Assembly: GCF_041438865.1 (NCBI RefSeq)
Contig: NZ_CP109450.1
Coordinates: forward strand, 3,203,001-3,267,000
Origin: Streptomyces sp. NBC_01471
GTDB lineage: Bacteria; Actinomycetota; Actinomycetes; Streptomycetales; Streptomycetaceae
Direction: 5' to 3'
DNA: 64,000 bases
A program made the position numbers and the translations under genes. Of this stretch, positions 9,659-17,559 are shown one piece after another. Positions within the stretch are counted from its first letter, which is position 1, and each line of letters begins with the position of its first letter. The notes beneath the pieces are model-generated. The model ran no database searches. It saw only the letters and a program-made list of their open reading frames with translations, and had not been told where the DNA came from.

Positions 9659-10977
9659 GCGGACACCTCGGCGGCGGCTCGGGCGGCGGCGGGCAGCGCG
9701 GCGGCGATGCGCTCGACCGCCCGCTCGTCGTGCGTGGTCGAAACGAACCAGGACTCGAAGGCCGACGGCGGGAGGTAGACGCCCTGCGCCAGCATCGAGT
9801 GGAAGAAGGGGGTGAAGCGGAAGGCTTCCTGCGCCTTGGCGTCCTCGTAGTCCCGGACGGGGCTGTCGCTGAAGAAGACGGAGAACATGTTGCTCGCCGT
9901 CTGGATCGTGTGCGCGACGCCCTCCTTGCTGAGCGCCGCGGTGACCAGACCCTGGATCTCCAGGGAGACCGCGTCGACCTTCTCGTACGCGGCGTCGTCG
10001 AGCAGCCGCAGCTGGGCGAGCCCGGCAGCGGTGGCGACCGGGTTCCCGGAGAGCGTGCCCGCCTGGTAGACGGGGCCGACGGGCGCCAGGTACGCCATGA
10101 CGTCGGCGCGTCCACCGAACGCGGCGGCCGGGAAGCCGCCGCCCATGACCTTGCCGAACGTCATCAGGTCGGGGCGGACCCCGTCGACGCCGTACCAGCC
10201 GGCCTTCGAGGTGCGGAAACCGGTCATCACCTCGTCGGAGATGTACAGCGCGCCGTCGGCGGAGCAGAGCTCCTTGAGCCCGGCGTTGAACCCGTCGACC
10301 GGCGGCACCACACCCATGTTCCCCGCCGACGCCTCGGTGATCACACAGGCGATCTCACCGGGGTGGGCGGCGAAGGCCCGGCGTACGGCTTCGAGGTCGT
10401 TGTACGGCAGGACGATGGTGTCGCCGGTCTGCGCGCCGGTCACCCCCGGGGTGTCGGGGAGCCCGAGGGTCGCGACACCCGATCCGGCGGCGGCCAGCAG
10501 CGCGTCCACATGTCCGTGGTAGCAGCCGGCGAACTTCACCACCTTCGCCCGGCCGGTGAAACCGCGGGCGAGCCGGATGGCCGACATGGTCGCCTCGGTG
10601 CCCGATGACACCAGGCGCACCTGCTCGACGGGCTCGATACGGGCGACGATCTCCTCGGCGAGTGCGACCTCGCCCTCCCCCGGCGTACCGAAGGAGGTGC
10701 CGCGCGCGACGGCGGCCTGCACGGCGGCGACGACCTCGGGGTGCGAGTGCCCGAGGATCATCGGACCCCACGAGCACACGAGGTCGACGTACTCACGGCC
10801 GTCGGCGTCGGTCAGGTAGGGACCGGTACCGGACACCATGAACCGGGGCGTACCGCCCACGGCACGGAAGGCGCGAACCGGAGAGTTCACCCCGCCGGGG
10901 GTCACAAGGGACGCACGGTCGAAGAGCGTCTGCGAAACTGGGGCTTCGTATTCGTACGGATAGCTCACACAAGCCAT
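9655..10977 (-). CDS. hemL: glutamate-1-semialdehyde 2,1-aminomutase
   Basis: About 440 residues. A PLP enzyme that turns glutamate-1-semialdehyde into 5-aminolevulinate in the C5 heme pathway. Visible signatures are the N-terminal [12 protein letters not shown], the [15 protein letters not shown] phosphate-binding segment, [11 protein letters not shown], and the PLP lysine in [13 protein letters not shown]. The open frame runs on upstream to 11196, but that part has non-coding composition. The ATG at 10977 or the GTG at 10968 fits the family start ([14 protein letters not shown]). Its substrate is made by the product of hemA at 50-51.5 kb. Confidence 0.94.
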   Translation of the reverse strand: MACVSYPYEYEAPVSQTLFDRASLVTPGGVNSPVRAFRAVGGTPRFMVSGTGPYLTDADGREYVDLVCSWGPMILGHSHPEVVAAVQAAVARGTSFGTPGEGEVALAEEIVARIEPVEQVRLVSSGTEATMSAIRLARGFTGRAKVVKFAGCYHGHVDALLAAAGSGVATLGLPDTPGVTGAQTGDTIVLPYNDLEAVRRAFAAHPGEIACVITEASAGNMGVVPPVDGFNAGLKELCSADGALYISDEVMTGFRTSKAGWYGVDGVRPDLMTFGKVMGGGFPAAAFGGRADVMAYLAPVGPVYQAGTLSGNPVATAAGLAQLRLLDDAAYEKVDAVSLEIQGLVTAALSKEGVAHTIQTASNMFSVFFSDSPVRDYEDAKAQEAFRFTPFFHSMLAQGVYLPPSAFESWFVSTTHDERAVERIAAALPAAARAAAEVSA

Positions 10978-11225
10978 GGTGTCAGAGGCGCAGACGGTAT
11001 TGCGGACAGGTGTTTCACCGCACATCCGTGGGGGAGGTCTCTGACACGATGATCGGGTTGCGCGGCGGCGGCCGCGAGTGGTCGGGTGGAGATATGCATC
11101 GCGGTGGCGGACTGGGCGAGGGGACCGATGACCTGGGTCCCGAGCCTGCCCGAAGGGGAAAGCACCGACGAGAGGCAGAGGCACGGGCGAAGGCACGGAG
11201 TACGGGAAGCAGGAGCGGTGGGCTT

Positions 11226-11663
11226 GTGGGTGTGACCTACAAGTACTTCGGCGCGCCCAACGGGGCGACGGCGGCCCGGGTGCCGGTCACCATGCGCCCC
11301 GAGGAGCTGGGCGGTGACGAGCTCGGCATGGGCGGCATGTTCACGAAGATAAAGCCGGAGACCATGGCCGCCATGGTCCTCACCGGCATCCAGGGCGTAC
11401 CCCTGGGCAAGGTGCCGCCGCTGGAACTGGTCGTGCTGCACCCCGACTACGCGGTGGTGAAGCTCCCGATGACGGTCGTCGACCCGCTGCGCGGCGTCGG
11501 CGAGGAGTCGGTCGGTGCCGCAGCCTTCATCTGGTCGACGGTCCCGGACCGCGGCGGCCCCCGGGACGCCTTCAACGCCTACCAACTGCTGCACGAGTGG
11601 CAGGACTTCTCCCACCGGCTGCACGACGCGGGGCATCAGGCGTACTGCCTGGTGTGGCCCTGA
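11226..11663 (+). CDS. conserved actinobacterial hypothetical protein
   Basis: A 145-residue protein. The GTG at 11226 has AGGAG 10 bp upstream, and strong third-position GC begins there. A frame start at 11049 would add a stretch with non-coding base usage. The sequence [18 protein letters not shown] and a C-terminal [22 protein letters not shown] look like a conserved globular protein, but I do not recognise a named family. It is divergent from hemL. Confidence 0.6.
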   Translation: MGVTYKYFGAPNGATAARVPVTMRPEELGGDELGMGGMFTKIKPETMAAMVLTGIQGVPLGKVPPLELVVLHPDYAVVKLPMTVVDPLRGVGEESVGAAAFIWSTVPDRGGPRDAFNAYQLLHEWQDFSHRLHDAGHQAYCLVWP

Positions 11664-11879
11664 CCTCGGGCGAAAGGTCCTGGGCCCTTCGTCCGGTTCA
11701 GGACGCGTCCTGCGGGGTCCGGCACGCCCGCATCATGGTCCCCGCCAACCCCGGTGTGAACACCACCACATGGGTCCGCCGCCGCACCTTCCGGACATGC
11801 CGATGAGCCTCTCTCCGGCGCGGCCGGCCTCACCACCGGACCCGGCGGCGCGGGCCTGCGAAGACGGACCGGACAGGGC

Positions 11880-12545
11880 CTAACGGCTCCAGCGCGGATC
11901 GCGGCCGGTGACGGCGAGCACCTGGTCGAACGCGGATGCCCCGGCCGCCACCGGCACCGGCTCGCCGAAGACGCCCCCGGCCCGGGCCATCGGGGCCATG
12001 TCCGCGAGCGCGGGCAGGATCTCCTCGATCACGGACGGCTCCGGCGCGAACCCCTGGCCGGTCGCGCGGGCCAGGTCCCAGGCGTGCACGGTCAGATCGC
12101 CGAGCACCATGTGGCCGACCGTCCTGGCGGGCAGATTCATGGCACCCGCCGTGCCCTCCTCCGCGCCGGGCGCGGCCCACGCGGTGACGAGAGCCCCGGT
12201 CTCCTCGCCGAACCTGCGCCGCCAGTCGCCCACCATGTACTCCGGCTCCGTACCGAAATCCACGTCCTTGCGGGCGGCCAGCGCCTGGAAGTTCACCAGG
12301 ACATGGATGAGGTGGTTGACCAGCGCGCGTACGTCGTACTCGGCGCACGGCGTACGGTCCGCGAGCTGGTCGTCCCCGATCCCGCGGACCACGGGGAGCG
12401 CCTGCGCGGCGGCGGCGGCGAGCAGCTCGCTGATCGGGGCCGCTCCGGAAGCCCTGGGGATTCCGGGGATTCCGTTCCCGTTTCCGTTCCCGTTCGTGTG
12501 CTCGTCCTCGTCCTCGTTCTCGTTCTCGTTCTCGTTCGTGTTCAT
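11880..12545 (-). CDS. TIGR03086-like metal-binding protein (mycothiol maleylpyruvate isomerase fold)
   Basis: About 221 residues of the DinB/MDMPI superfamily. The helix with VRALVNHLIHVLVNF and the later LTVHAWDLARATGQ carry the conserved metal-ligand histidines. Many relatives use mycothiol as a cofactor, but the substrate here is unknown. The N-terminus is an odd Asn-Glu, Asp-Glu, Asn-Gly dipeptide ladder encoded by a hexanucleotide-like repeat. ATG 12545 is preferred over 12596 because a GGAG-like site precedes it. It is divergent from the AraC-type gene. Confidence 0.78.
   Translation of the reverse strand: MNTNENENENEDEDEHTNGNGNGNGIPGIPRASGAAPISELLAAAAAQALPVVRGIGDDQLADRTPCAEYDVRALVNHLIHVLVNFQALAARKDVDFGTEPEYMVGDWRRRFGEETGALVTAWAAPGAEEGTAGAMNLPARTVGHMVLGDLTVHAWDLARATGQGFAPEPSVIEEILPALADMAPMARAGGVFGEPVPVAAGASAFDQVLAVTGRDPRWSR
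12488..12541. repeat. GTTCTC/GTTCCC hexanucleotide ladder in coding sequence
   Basis: A tract of degenerate 6-bp units of the GTTCTC, GTCCTC and GTTCCC kind encodes the Asn/Glu/Asp/Gly ladder at the N-terminus of the minus-strand MDMPI-like protein. Units are in frame, so slippage by one unit would change length without frameshift. Confidence 0.8.
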
Positions 12546-12558
12546 GGCTCCGACGTTA

Positions 12559-12570
12559 GGTCGGCCGACC
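12559..12570. promoter_or_regulatory. palindrome between MDMPI-like and AraC genes
   Basis: GGTCGGCCGACC is a perfect 12-bp palindrome in the 63-bp gap between two divergent starts. It is a candidate operator, possibly for the AraC-type regulator, although AraC proteins more often use direct repeats. Confidence 0.35.
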
Positions 12571-12608
12571 GGAGGCGTCTTGAAGAAACGCGACATACGA
12601 TCACTCGC

Positions 12609-13445
12609 ATGTCAGGTCCGCTGCCCGGCCCGCAGCCCGGCCCACGGCGCGATACCAGGGGCATCGTCGATGCCCCCGAGCTCTTCGCCCGCGTCCGGTT
12701 CCGCCGCCGCGCACCGGCGCCCGCGCTCCGTCCGTATCTGGAGCACTACTGGCTGATCGACTGGGACCTGGCCGAACCGCACGTGTCCCGTGTCGTACCG
12801 CACCCCTCGGTGAACATCGTCTTCCAGCGCTTCGGCGACTCGCCCGCGTTCGGCGAGGTCGCGGGCGTCGGGCTCGGTCTGTTCACCCAGACGCTGACCG
12901 GGGTGGGCGCGGTGTGCGGCATCCAGTTCCGGCCCGGCGGTTTCCGGCCCTTCGTACCGGACCGTCCGGTGGCGGAGTGGACCGGACGCCGTGTCCCGCT
13001 GCCCGAGGTTTTTCCTGATTCGGCCGCCTGGCCGGCGGACATCCTCACACCGTCCGACGAGGACGCGCGGGTGGCCGCGCTGGACCGCTTCCTGCTGTCG
13101 CCGGCTCCCGAGCCCGACCCGCAGGCGGACCGGGCGATGGCTCTGGTGGACCGGGTGCGTACGGACCGTACGATGCGCCGGGTCGAGGAGCTGGCCACCG
13201 GGGAAGGCGTATCGGCGCGCTCCCTGCAACGGCTCTTCACCTCGTACGTCGGCGTGAGCCCCAAATGGGTGATCCTGCGCTATCGCATCCATGAGGCCCT
13301 GGAGCGCGCGGAGGAGGACAAGGCGGTCGACTGGGCGGCGCTCGCCGCCGAACTGGGCTACAGCGACCAGGCGCACCTCACGCGCGACTTCACCGCGACG
13401 ATCGGCGTCACCCCGGCGGCGTACGGCGCCGCGCCCAGGCCGTAG
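12609..13445 (+). CDS. AraC-family transcriptional regulator
   Basis: A 278-residue regulator. The N-terminal half (about 20-165) matches the DUF6597-type ligand domain seen in AraC proteins (LRPYLEHYWLIDWDL, RVVPHPSVNIVFQ, GIQFRPGGFRPF). The C-terminal half holds two helix-turn-helix units: RRVEELATGEGVSARSLQRLF, then VDWAALAAELGYSDQAHLTRDF with the usual P-A-A-Y end. The start is the ATG that follows the divergent promoter. The likely target is the neighbouring MDMPI-like gene. Confidence 0.88.
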   Translation: MSGPLPGPQPGPRRDTRGIVDAPELFARVRFRRRAPAPALRPYLEHYWLIDWDLAEPHVSRVVPHPSVNIVFQRFGDSPAFGEVAGVGLGLFTQTLTGVGAVCGIQFRPGGFRPFVPDRPVAEWTGRRVPLPEVFPDSAAWPADILTPSDEDARVAALDRFLLSPAPEPDPQADRAMALVDRVRTDRTMRRVEELATGEGVSARSLQRLFTSYVGVSPKWVILRYRIHEALERAEEDKAVDWAALAAELGYSDQAHLTRDFTATIGVTPAAYGAAPRP

Positions 13446-13457
13446 CGGACGGACCTC

Positions 13458-13475
13458 TGCGGCGGTACCGCCGCA
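13458..13475. terminator. palindromic hairpin after AraC gene
   Basis: TGCGGCGGTACCGCCGCA is a perfect 18-bp palindrome 13 bp after the AraC stop and upstream of the convergent small-secreted-protein stop. It is a likely bidirectional terminator. Confidence 0.5.
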
Positions 13476-13519
13476 CCGGCGATACCGCCCCTGGGGTTGT
13501 CCGGGGAGCAGCCCGGGAC

Positions 13520-13780
13520 TCAGCTGCTGAGGAGTTCGTTACCTGCCTTCAGCGCGTCGCCGCCGGCCTTGGCCGCCCCCTTCACGGCGTGCACCTTCTT
13601 GCCGATGTTGTTCCCGGCGACACTCTTGGCGATGGGCTTGGCCTGCTCGCCGACAGCGGCCGCGGTCAGGGCGGTGCTGCTGAGGGTGCCCCCGAGGCTA
13701 CTGGCCTGGGCGGCGGGGGCGAAGGCCGCGAGCAGGGCGGAACCGGCGGCGGCAGTGGTGAGAATTCGACGTACGTTCAT
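13520..13780 (-). CDS. small secreted protein
   Basis: An 86-residue precursor with a clear Sec signal peptide (MNVRRILTTAAAGSALLAAF, then AAQASS as the likely cleavage region). The mature part of about 60 residues is Ala/Gly/Lys-rich, without cysteines. It is helical in character and not recognisable as a chaplin or rodlin. No Shine-Dalgarno sequence is visible directly before the ATG. A strongly structured leader precedes it. Confidence 0.72.
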   Translation of the reverse strand: MNVRRILTTAAAGSALLAAFAPAAQASSLGGTLSSTALTAAAVGEQAKPIAKSVAGNNIGKKVHAVKGAAKAGGDALKAGNELLSS

Positions 13781-13786
13781 GGCCGG

Positions 13787-13875
13787 GGTAACGCGCGGAG
13801 CCGCCCGAAGGCACGCCCCCGTCAGCGGATCGCCCCCGAGTGGCGGCCGATCCCACTCTGACGGGGGGCGTTACC
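13787..13875 (-). promoter_or_regulatory. nested stem structure in leader of small secreted protein
   Basis: On the minus strand an outer stem GGTAACGC/GCGTTACC (8 bp) encloses a GC-rich stem CGCCCCC(C)GTCAG/CTGACGGGGGCG with one bulge, then GGATCG/CGATCC further in. The structure ends 6 nt before the ATG at 13780. It could be an attenuator, an RNA-binding site or a simple hairpin. I do not recognise a named riboswitch. Confidence 0.5.
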
Positions 13876-14070
13876 GAAGGATTGCTGTCGTGCGGCAGGC
13901 CGACCCGTTTCCGGCTCATTTAACTGCGTGACACAGATTCTGCGCTACACCTAGTATCGTGGAGCGTCACACACGGACACCCGGCCGGATGCCCTCAGCC
14001 GGACACCCCAGCCGGACCCACCGACCCGAGCGCACCGACCGACCGGACCCACCGAAAGCAAAGGACCCCC

Positions 14071-14943
14071 ATGACCGTCCTCGTCACCGGAAGCCGCGGC
14101 AGAATCGGCTCCGCTCTCATCACGCTGCTGCACGAGAACGGGACAGACGTGCGGGCGGCGTCCGCCGCCCCCGGGGACCTCGCCCCGCCCGACGGCGTGA
14201 CAGCCGTACGGTGCGACCTCCACGACCCCGCCACCTTCCCGGCCGCACTCGACGGGGCCGACGCGGTCTTCCTGTACGCCGAGCCCTCGCAGATCGGCGC
14301 GTTCCTCCGGCAGGCCGAAACCGCGGGCGCCCAGCACATCGTGCTGCTCTCCTCCAGCTCCGTACTCGAACCCGGGGCATCGGAGTGCGCGATCGCCGCC
14401 TCCCACCTCGCCGTCGAGCAGGCGCTGGCCGCCTCGCCCATCGAGACGACCGTCCTGCGCCCCGGCGCGTTCGCGGGCAACGCACTCCAGTGGAAGTGGG
14501 CCCTGCGGTCCGCGGGCGCCATCGGCCTTCCGCACCCCGGCAGTTACTCCGACCCCATCCACGAACGGGACATCGCCGAAGCCGCGTACGCCGCGCTCAC
14601 CGAACCCGCGCTGCGCGGCCAGGCGTACCACCTGACCGGGCCGCAGTCGCTCACCTTCACCGAGCAGATCATGGCGCTCGAAGCAGCGACAGGCCGCACC
14701 ATGCCGATCCGGCACATCACCCCCGAGGAGTGGAAAGAGTCGGTCGGCCCCCATCTGCCGGCCCCGGTCGCGGACAGCCTGCTGCGCTACTGGGCCACGT
14801 CCGACGGCGTGCCCACGTCCGTCACCGGCCAGGTGGAGACACTCACCGGGCACCCGGCCCGCACCTTCGCCACCTGGGCCGCCGAGAACGCGGCAGCCTT
14901 CACCACCGAACCCACCGCACCCGCCGGGCCCGCGACCGTCTGA
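14071..14943 (+). CDS. NAD(P)-binding (NmrA-like SDR) protein
   Basis: A 290-residue atypical short-chain dehydrogenase. The N-terminal VLVTGSRGRIGSALI is the dinucleotide-binding glycine motif. Then come VFLYAEPSQIGAFLRQAE, LLSSSSVLEPG, and ETTVLRPGAFAGN, as in NmrA/QOR2-like proteins that bind NAD(P) and sense redox state or reduce quinone-like substrates. The canonical YxxxK pair is not evident. AAAGGA-like bases precede the ATG. A promoter probably lies in the AT-richer stretch at about 13920-13970. Confidence 0.85.
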   Translation: MTVLVTGSRGRIGSALITLLHENGTDVRAASAAPGDLAPPDGVTAVRCDLHDPATFPAALDGADAVFLYAEPSQIGAFLRQAETAGAQHIVLLSSSSVLEPGASECAIAASHLAVEQALAASPIETTVLRPGAFAGNALQWKWALRSAGAIGLPHPGSYSDPIHERDIAEAAYAALTEPALRGQAYHLTGPQSLTFTEQIMALEAATGRTMPIRHITPEEWKESVGPHLPAPVADSLLRYWATSDGVPTSVTGQVETLTGHPARTFATWAAENAAAFTTEPTAPAGPATV

Positions 14944-15004
14944 CACCCCCCGACGCGGCAGAAACCTCTGGCCCGGCCCGGCGCCCCGATGACATCCTGA
15001 CCGC

Positions 15005-15751
15005 GTGAACGGACCGGAGATCCACCTCGAAGTCGCTCCCGAACTGCGCCTCTTCCTCCCGTCGGACCGCCGCCAGGGACGCACCGCCCTGGTCACCGAC
15101 GGCTCGTCGACGCTCGGCCACGTCGTCGAGTCGGCCGGCATCCCGCGCACCGAGGCCGGCCGGCTGGCCGTGGACGGCCGGACCGTACCGGCCTCGCACA
15201 TCCCACGCGCGGGCGAGACCGTCGAGGTGTACGCGGTGGAGCGCCCGCAGCAGGTGCCGGGCGCCCCGCTCCGCTTCCTGCTCGACGTCCATCTCGGCAC
15301 GCTGGCACGGCGGTTGCGACTGCTCGGCGTGGACACCGCGTACTTCAGCGAGGACATCGGGGATCCCGCACTCGCCACGTACTCGGCGCAGCACCGGCGC
15401 GTCCTGCTGTCCCGGGACCGGGGGCTGCTGCGCCGGCGCGAGCTCTGGGCGGGGGCGTACGTCTACAGCGACCAGCCCGACGAACAACTCCGCGACGTAC
15501 TGGGCAGGTTCGCCCCCGCCCTCGCACCGTGGACCCGGTGCAGCGCCTGCAACGGCGAGTTGGCCCCCGCCTCCAAGGAGAGCGTGCGCGGCCGGATCGA
15601 GGGCGGCACCGAACGCTCCCACGACGTCTTCGCCCAGTGCGTCGCGTGCGAGCGGGTGTACTGGCGCGGCGCGCACCACCACCGCCTGGAGGCGATCGTG
15701 GCCGACGCGCTGCGCGAGTTCAGCCCAGCTCCCCGCCCCGCAGACGGCTGA
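15005..15751 (+). CDS. Mut7-C RNase domain protein with ubiquitin-like N-terminus
   Basis: A 248-residue protein. An N-terminal ubiquitin/ThiS-like fold (about 1-85, with GRTVPASHIPRAGETVEVYAV) is followed by a Mut7-C PIN-like RNase domain (about 90-230): FLLDVHLGTLARRLRLLGVDTAYF with acidic residues, VLLSRDRGLLRRRE, and a C-terminal zinc ribbon with Cys pairs TRCSACNGEL and FAQCVACERVYW. The family is predicted to act on RNA, but its physiological target is unknown. The GTG start has only a weak SD. The 3' end overlaps the convergent marR gene by 32 bp. Confidence 0.88.
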   Translation: MNGPEIHLEVAPELRLFLPSDRRQGRTALVTDGSSTLGHVVESAGIPRTEAGRLAVDGRTVPASHIPRAGETVEVYAVERPQQVPGAPLRFLLDVHLGTLARRLRLLGVDTAYFSEDIGDPALATYSAQHRRVLLSRDRGLLRRRELWAGAYVYSDQPDEQLRDVLGRFAPALAPWTRCSACNGELAPASKESVRGRIEGGTERSHDVFAQCVACERVYWRGAHHHRLEAIVADALREFSPAPRPADG

Positions 15752-16220
15752 TCTGCCGCACGCTCATCGCCACGGTCCGCCGCATGTGGTCGGTGAGCAG
15801 GGCGATCTCCCGGTCGTCATAGGCGTCGAACATCGCGAACCAGGCACCGTTGAGCTGCGCCCAGACGGCCCCGAACTCGGCCATGCGCGTGGGCACCGTC
15901 GCCACGAGCACCTTCCGCCGGTCGTCGGTGTCGCGCCGGCGCCGCACATAGCCCGCACGCTCCAGCCGGTCGACGAGCCGCGTCGCCGACCCGGTGGTGA
16001 GCCCGGTCAGCTCCGCGATCCGCCCCGTCGTGACCGGCCCCGGTTCGAGACTCAGCAGATTGAGGCACTGCACATCGGTGGGGTGCAGGTGCAGATGGTC
16101 GGCGAGAGCCTGATTGAACAGGGCGTACGCAGCCATGTACCGGCGTGAGGTGGCACCCAGCTCGGCCATGAGCGCGCCGCGCGGCCCCGGCCCCGGTTCC
16201 GGTCCCGTCTTCTGCGTCAT
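15720..16220 (-). CDS. MarR-family transcriptional regulator
   Basis: A 166-residue winged-helix regulator. The DNA-binding core is seen as [44 protein letters not shown] (quoted in parts: the recognition helix is [16 protein letters not shown], and the wing is [11 protein letters not shown]). The ATG at 16220 is chosen because the upstream extension is made of the 8-bp tandem repeat translated as a Leu/Cys/Trp ladder, which is not a credible protein. It is divergent from the ynfA-like gene, a plausible target. Confidence 0.87.
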   Translation of the reverse strand: MTQKTGPEPGPGPRGALMAELGATSRRYMAAYALFNQALADHLHLHPTDVQCLNLLSLEPGPVTTGRIAELTGLTTGSATRLVDRLERAGYVRRRRDTDDRRKVLVATVPTRMAEFGAVWAQLNGAWFAMFDAYDDREIALLTDHMRRTVAMSVRQISRLRGGELG

Positions 16221-16280
16221 GCGGAAATCGTACGACGCACAGCCCCGCAGCCCCGAAGCCCCAGAGCCGGCAGCCGCACA

Positions 16281-16320
16281 GCCACAGAGCCACAGAGCCA
16301 CAGAGCCACAGAGCCACAGA
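16281..16320. repeat. five tandem copies of GCCACAGA
   Basis: Exactly five perfect 8-bp copies of GCCACAGA in the gap between marR and the ynfA-like gene, 22 bp before the ynfA-like start. The copy number could vary by slippage and alter promoter spacing. Confidence 0.9.
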
Positions 16321-16342
16321 GGGAGCGTGCCAGGCTTCCCCC

Positions 16343-16678
16343 ATGCTGATCCTCCGCTCCGCCGCCCTCTTCGTCCTCGCCGCGCTCTTCGAGATCGGCG
16401 GCGCCTGGCTCGTCTGGCAGGGCGTACGGGAGAACAAGGGCTGGATCTGGATCGGCGGCGGCGTCATCGCGCTCGGCATCTACGGATTCGTCGCGACCCT
16501 CCAGCCCGACGGCCAGTTCGGCAGGATCCTCGCCGCGTACGGCGGGGTCTTCGTCGCCGGATCGATCATCTGGGGCGTGGTCGCCGACGGCTACCGCCCG
16601 GACCGCTGGGACGTGACGGGCGCGCTGGTCTGCCTCGCCGGGATGGCCGTGATCATGTACGCACCACGCGGCCACTGA
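16343..16678 (+). CDS. YnfA / UPF0060 family small membrane protein
   Basis: A 111-residue protein with four hydrophobic helices, the size and pattern of the UPF0060 family. The family signatures [16 protein letters not shown] near the start and [35 protein letters not shown] (in two parts) are clear. UPF0060 relatives resemble small multidrug resistance proteins in fold, and their role is poorly known. Divergent MarR control is likely. Confidence 0.88.
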   Translation: MLILRSAALFVLAALFEIGGAWLVWQGVRENKGWIWIGGGVIALGIYGFVATLQPDGQFGRILAAYGGVFVAGSIIWGVVADGYRPDRWDVTGALVCLAGMAVIMYAPRGH

Positions 16679-16758
16679 GACCGGGCATATCCTGGCATCG
16701 CCCACCGCACTGCCCCACCCCCGGACTGCCCCACTCCGCCCTCCTGAGGAGCCTCGCC

Positions 16759-17532
16759 ATGACCGCCGCGCCCGCAGCCACCAACCGCATCGCCGTCGTC
16801 ACCGGAGCGAGCAGCGGCATCGGCGCGGCCACCGCTCGGCAGCTCGCCGCAGCCGGCTACCGGGTCGTGCTCACCGCGCGCCGCAAGGACCGGATCGAGG
16901 CCGTGGCGGCGGAGATCAACGCGGCGGGCCACCAGGCCACGGCGTACGCCCTGGACGTCACCGACCGCCCGGCCGTCGAGGAGTTCGCCTCCGCGTTCCC
17001 CACCATCGGCGTCCTGGTCAACAACGCGGGCGGCGCACTCGGCGCGGACCCGGTGGCCACCGGCGACCCGGCGGACTGGCGCCAGATGTACGAGACCAAC
17101 GTCATCGGCACGCTCAACCTCACCCAGACCCTGCTCCCCGCCCTGGAGGCGAGCGGTGACGGCACCGTCGTGATCGTCTCGTCCACGGCGGGCCACGCGG
17201 CGTACGAGGGCGGCGGCGGTTACGTGGCCGCGAAGAACGGCGCCCGCGTGCTCGCCGAGACGCTCCGCCTGGAGATCGTGGGCCGGCCGGTGCGGGTGAT
17301 CGAGATCGCCCCCGGCATGGTCAAGACCGAGGAGTTCGCCACGACCCGCTTCGGCGGCGACGAGGAGAAGGCCGCCAAGGTCTACGCGGGCGTGGACGAG
17401 CCGCTGGTCGCGGACGACGTGGCGGAGGCCATCACCTGGACGGTGACCCGCCCCAGCCACGTCAACGTCGACCTCCTGGTGGTCCGCCCCCGCGCCCAGG
17501 CGTCCAACACCAAGGTCCACAGGGAGCTGTGA
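16759..17532 (+). CDS. short-chain dehydrogenase/reductase
   Basis: A 257-residue classical SDR. It has the cofactor motif TGASSGIG at about residues 14-21, a NNAGG segment, a catalytic Ser in VIVSSTAGHAAYEGG, and the YVAAKNG version of YxxxK. The C-terminal region VDEPLVADDVAEAITWTVTRP matches the YdfG/NADP-dependent serine/3-hydroxy acid dehydrogenase branch. GAGGAG lies 7 bp upstream of the chosen ATG. A longer open frame exists but overlaps the ynfA-like gene. Confidence 0.9.
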   Translation: MTAAPAATNRIAVVTGASSGIGAATARQLAAAGYRVVLTARRKDRIEAVAAEINAAGHQATAYALDVTDRPAVEEFASAFPTIGVLVNNAGGALGADPVATGDPADWRQMYETNVIGTLNLTQTLLPALEASGDGTVVIVSSTAGHAAYEGGGGYVAAKNGARVLAETLRLEIVGRPVRVIEIAPGMVKTEEFATTRFGGDEEKAAKVYAGVDEPLVADDVAEAITWTVTRPSHVNVDLLVVRPRAQASNTKVHREL

Positions 17533-17535
17533 CAC

Positions 17536-17559
17536 GGCTGTCCCGCCTGCGGGTCAGCC
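17536..17559. terminator. short hairpin between SDR and rtcB
   Basis: GGCTG-T-CCCGC pairs with GCGGG-T-CAGCC with one mismatch and a tiny loop, spanning the gap between two convergent stops. A weak bidirectional terminator. Confidence 0.4.

Noticed and set aside
10978..11196. Upstream extension of the hemL frame
   Set aside because: Base usage is non-coding, and the family start fits the ATG at 10977 or GTG at 10968.
16221..16479. N-terminal extension of the MarR frame through the 8-bp repeat
   Set aside because: It would encode a Cys/Leu/Trp ladder from a tandem repeat. A good start lies at 16220.
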